Position numbers and translations under genes: made by a program. Below are positions 5,327 to 6,311 of a stretch of DNA of 6,311 nucleotides, in pieces (within the stretch, counting starts at the first letter, position 1; every line of letters begins with the position of its first letter). A model generated the notes under the pieces. It was not told where the DNA came from. It worked only from the letters and a program-made list of their open reading frames with translations, and did not search any database. The stretch lies in assembly GCA_017458805.1 (NCBI GenBank), contig JAFTAC010000594.1:1-6311 (forward strand), given 5' to 3'. This DNA is from Victivallales bacterium (GTDB lineage: Bacteria > Verrucomicrobiota > Lentisphaeria > Oligosphaerales > Oligosphaeraceae).

Positions 5327-6311
5327 CTATTTCTTCAGGGGTTCACCCGTTCTTTCCTTGTAAGTCTTCAGGTGGTCTGGCCACGGCGTGTTGTCGTCCA
5401 GCTTGACCCAGGCGACGCCTGGCAGGCCAGTCTTCACGTATTCGATGTACTGTTCCAGCAGTTCAGGCGCGATGTGCGCCTTGATGCGGAACATGAGCTT
5501 CTGGCGTTCGATTTGCGTCTCCACGGTCTTGGGCGTGAACTGCGCCGTGCTGGCGACGTAGGAGACTGCGGCGGGCACGGGGTATTCTGGGATGGCATCC
5601 AGCACAATCCTGACCTCGGTGCCGATTTTCACCTTGCCTGCGATGCGTTCGGGGAGGAAGAAGGTCATGTAGATGTCCGTCAAATCCACCAGGTTGAGGA
5701 CGCGTCCGCCAGCGGAGAGGACTTCGCCTTTCTGCGCGATGCGGTACTGGATGCGCCCCTTGCGCGGGGAGACGAGCAGGGAGTCGTCGATGTCTGCCTT
5801 GATGCGTGCGATGTCGGCGTCGGCGGCCAAGACGGCGGCCTTCGCGCCCTCCGCATCTGCCTTGGCGACCGAGACGGCGGCTTCCGCCTGCTTGACGCCC
5901 GCCAGCGATGATTCGTAGGCGGCCTTGGCAGAGAGGTACTCCGCTTCATCGTCGTCGAACTTCTGGTCGGAGACAACCTCTTTCTTGTGGAGGGACTGCG
6001 TGCGGCCATACCGCTTCTGCGCACCCTCCATAATGCTCTTCTTCTGCGCCACAGCCGCATTGGCCGCAGCCACTTCGCTCTCGCGCACCTGAATCAAGGC
6101 GAATGCGCTGGCCTCCGTGGTGATTGCCTGCTTCTTCTTGGCCTCCGCCTGCGCCAGCTGCGCATTCAGCACGTTCAGCTGCATCTGGACCAGCGGCTGG
6201 TTCTCCTTGACAAAGTCGCCTTCATCGACCATAATCTCGTCAATGCGCCCTGCCAGCTTCGTGGAGATGCTGATTTCCGTGGCCTCCAGGCGTCCGTTGC
6301 CAGAGGCGAAC
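5327..6311 (-). CDS. yhiI: HlyD-family membrane fusion (adaptor) protein, YhiI-like, N-terminus outside window
   Basis: The last 327 residues of a periplasmic adaptor; the frame stays open to the right edge. Compared with E. coli YhiI (about 355), roughly 35 residues are missing, which should hold the N-terminal membrane anchor. The first half of the lipoyl-like domain is visible at about 3-43 (GRLEATEISIS, KLAGRIDEIMVDEGDFV). A long Ala/Lys/Glu-rich coiled-coil hairpin follows at about 48-176, then the second lipoyl half at about 180-209 (SPRKGRIQYRIAQKGEVLSA) and a beta-barrel region from about 210, with AQFTPKTVET (256-265), a segment I associate with the YhiI/YbhG-type subgroup. The C-terminal VKTGLPGVAWVKL also matches YhiI. 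It probably links the RbbA/YhhJ inner-membrane exporter to the periplasm or an outer-membrane channel; no TolC-like gene is in the window. The ATG at 6232 is internal to the lipoyl motif and is not the true start. It is the first visible gene of the operon; the promoter lies outside. Confidence 0.92.
   Translation of the reverse strand, partial: FASGNGRLEATEISISTKLAGRIDEIMVDEGDFVKENQPLVQMQLNVLNAQLAQAEAKKKQAITTEASAFALIQVRESEVAAANAAVAQKKSIMEGAQKRYGRTQSLHKKEVVSDQKFDDDEAEYLSAKAAYESSLAGVKQAEAAVSVAKADAEGAKAAVLAADADIARIKADIDDSLLVSPRKGRIQYRIAQKGEVLSAGGRVLNLVDLTDIYMTFFLPERIAGKVKIGTEVRIVLDAIPEYPVPAAVSYVASTAQFTPKTVETQIERQKLMFRIKAHIAPELLEQYIEYVKTGLPGVAWVKLDDNTPWPDHLKTYKERTGEPLKK

Overview
The window is one co-directional minus-strand block from a fairly GC-rich bacterium that uses Shine-Dalgarno initiation at least in part: a perfect AGGAGG precedes the yhhJ-like gene. 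Genes are described here in their direction of transcription, from right to left. The three-gene exporter operon closely resembles the yhiI-rbbA-yhhJ cluster known from Escherichia coli and other Gram-negatives. The last gene is a NodB-like protein of a type I associate with gut and anaerobic lineages such as Lentisphaerota/Victivallales and their relatives. A Gram-negative, possibly PVC-group, gut bacterium is my best guess, held with low confidence because no rRNA or marker gene is present.

Exporter operon (6311 to 1426, minus strand): (1) a HlyD-family periplasmic adaptor (YhiI-like), whose N-terminus lies beyond the right edge; (2) an RbbA-like protein of about 921 residues that fuses two ABC ATPase domains to one ABC-2 membrane domain; (3) a YhhJ-like stand-alone ABC-2 permease, 2 nt downstream. 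Together they supply two nucleotide-binding domains, two homologous membrane domains and an adaptor, which is the parts list of one asymmetric ABC-2 exporter. The RbbA-like chain has an alanine at the first switch-histidine position and a degenerate second signature motif. Both defects fall in the same composite ATP site, so one site should be catalytic and the other weak or regulatory.

Spacer (1208-1425): 218 nt without a convincing gene but with several GC-rich hairpins. One just after the permease is a candidate terminator. A perfect 10-bp stem lies in the leader of the next gene.

NodB-like gene (1207 to 80, minus strand): an Ig-like N-terminal domain followed by a polysaccharide-deacetylase-like domain, with no signal peptide. 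It is probably transcribed separately from the exporter.

Left edge (1-85): two tandem copies of a 38-bp hairpin element with a 47-bp period. Their only two differences form a compensatory base-pair change. The right-hand copy contains the last codon and stop codon of the NodB-like gene. This is the least explained structure in the window. I did not find a new defence or mobile system; the exporter belongs to a known class.
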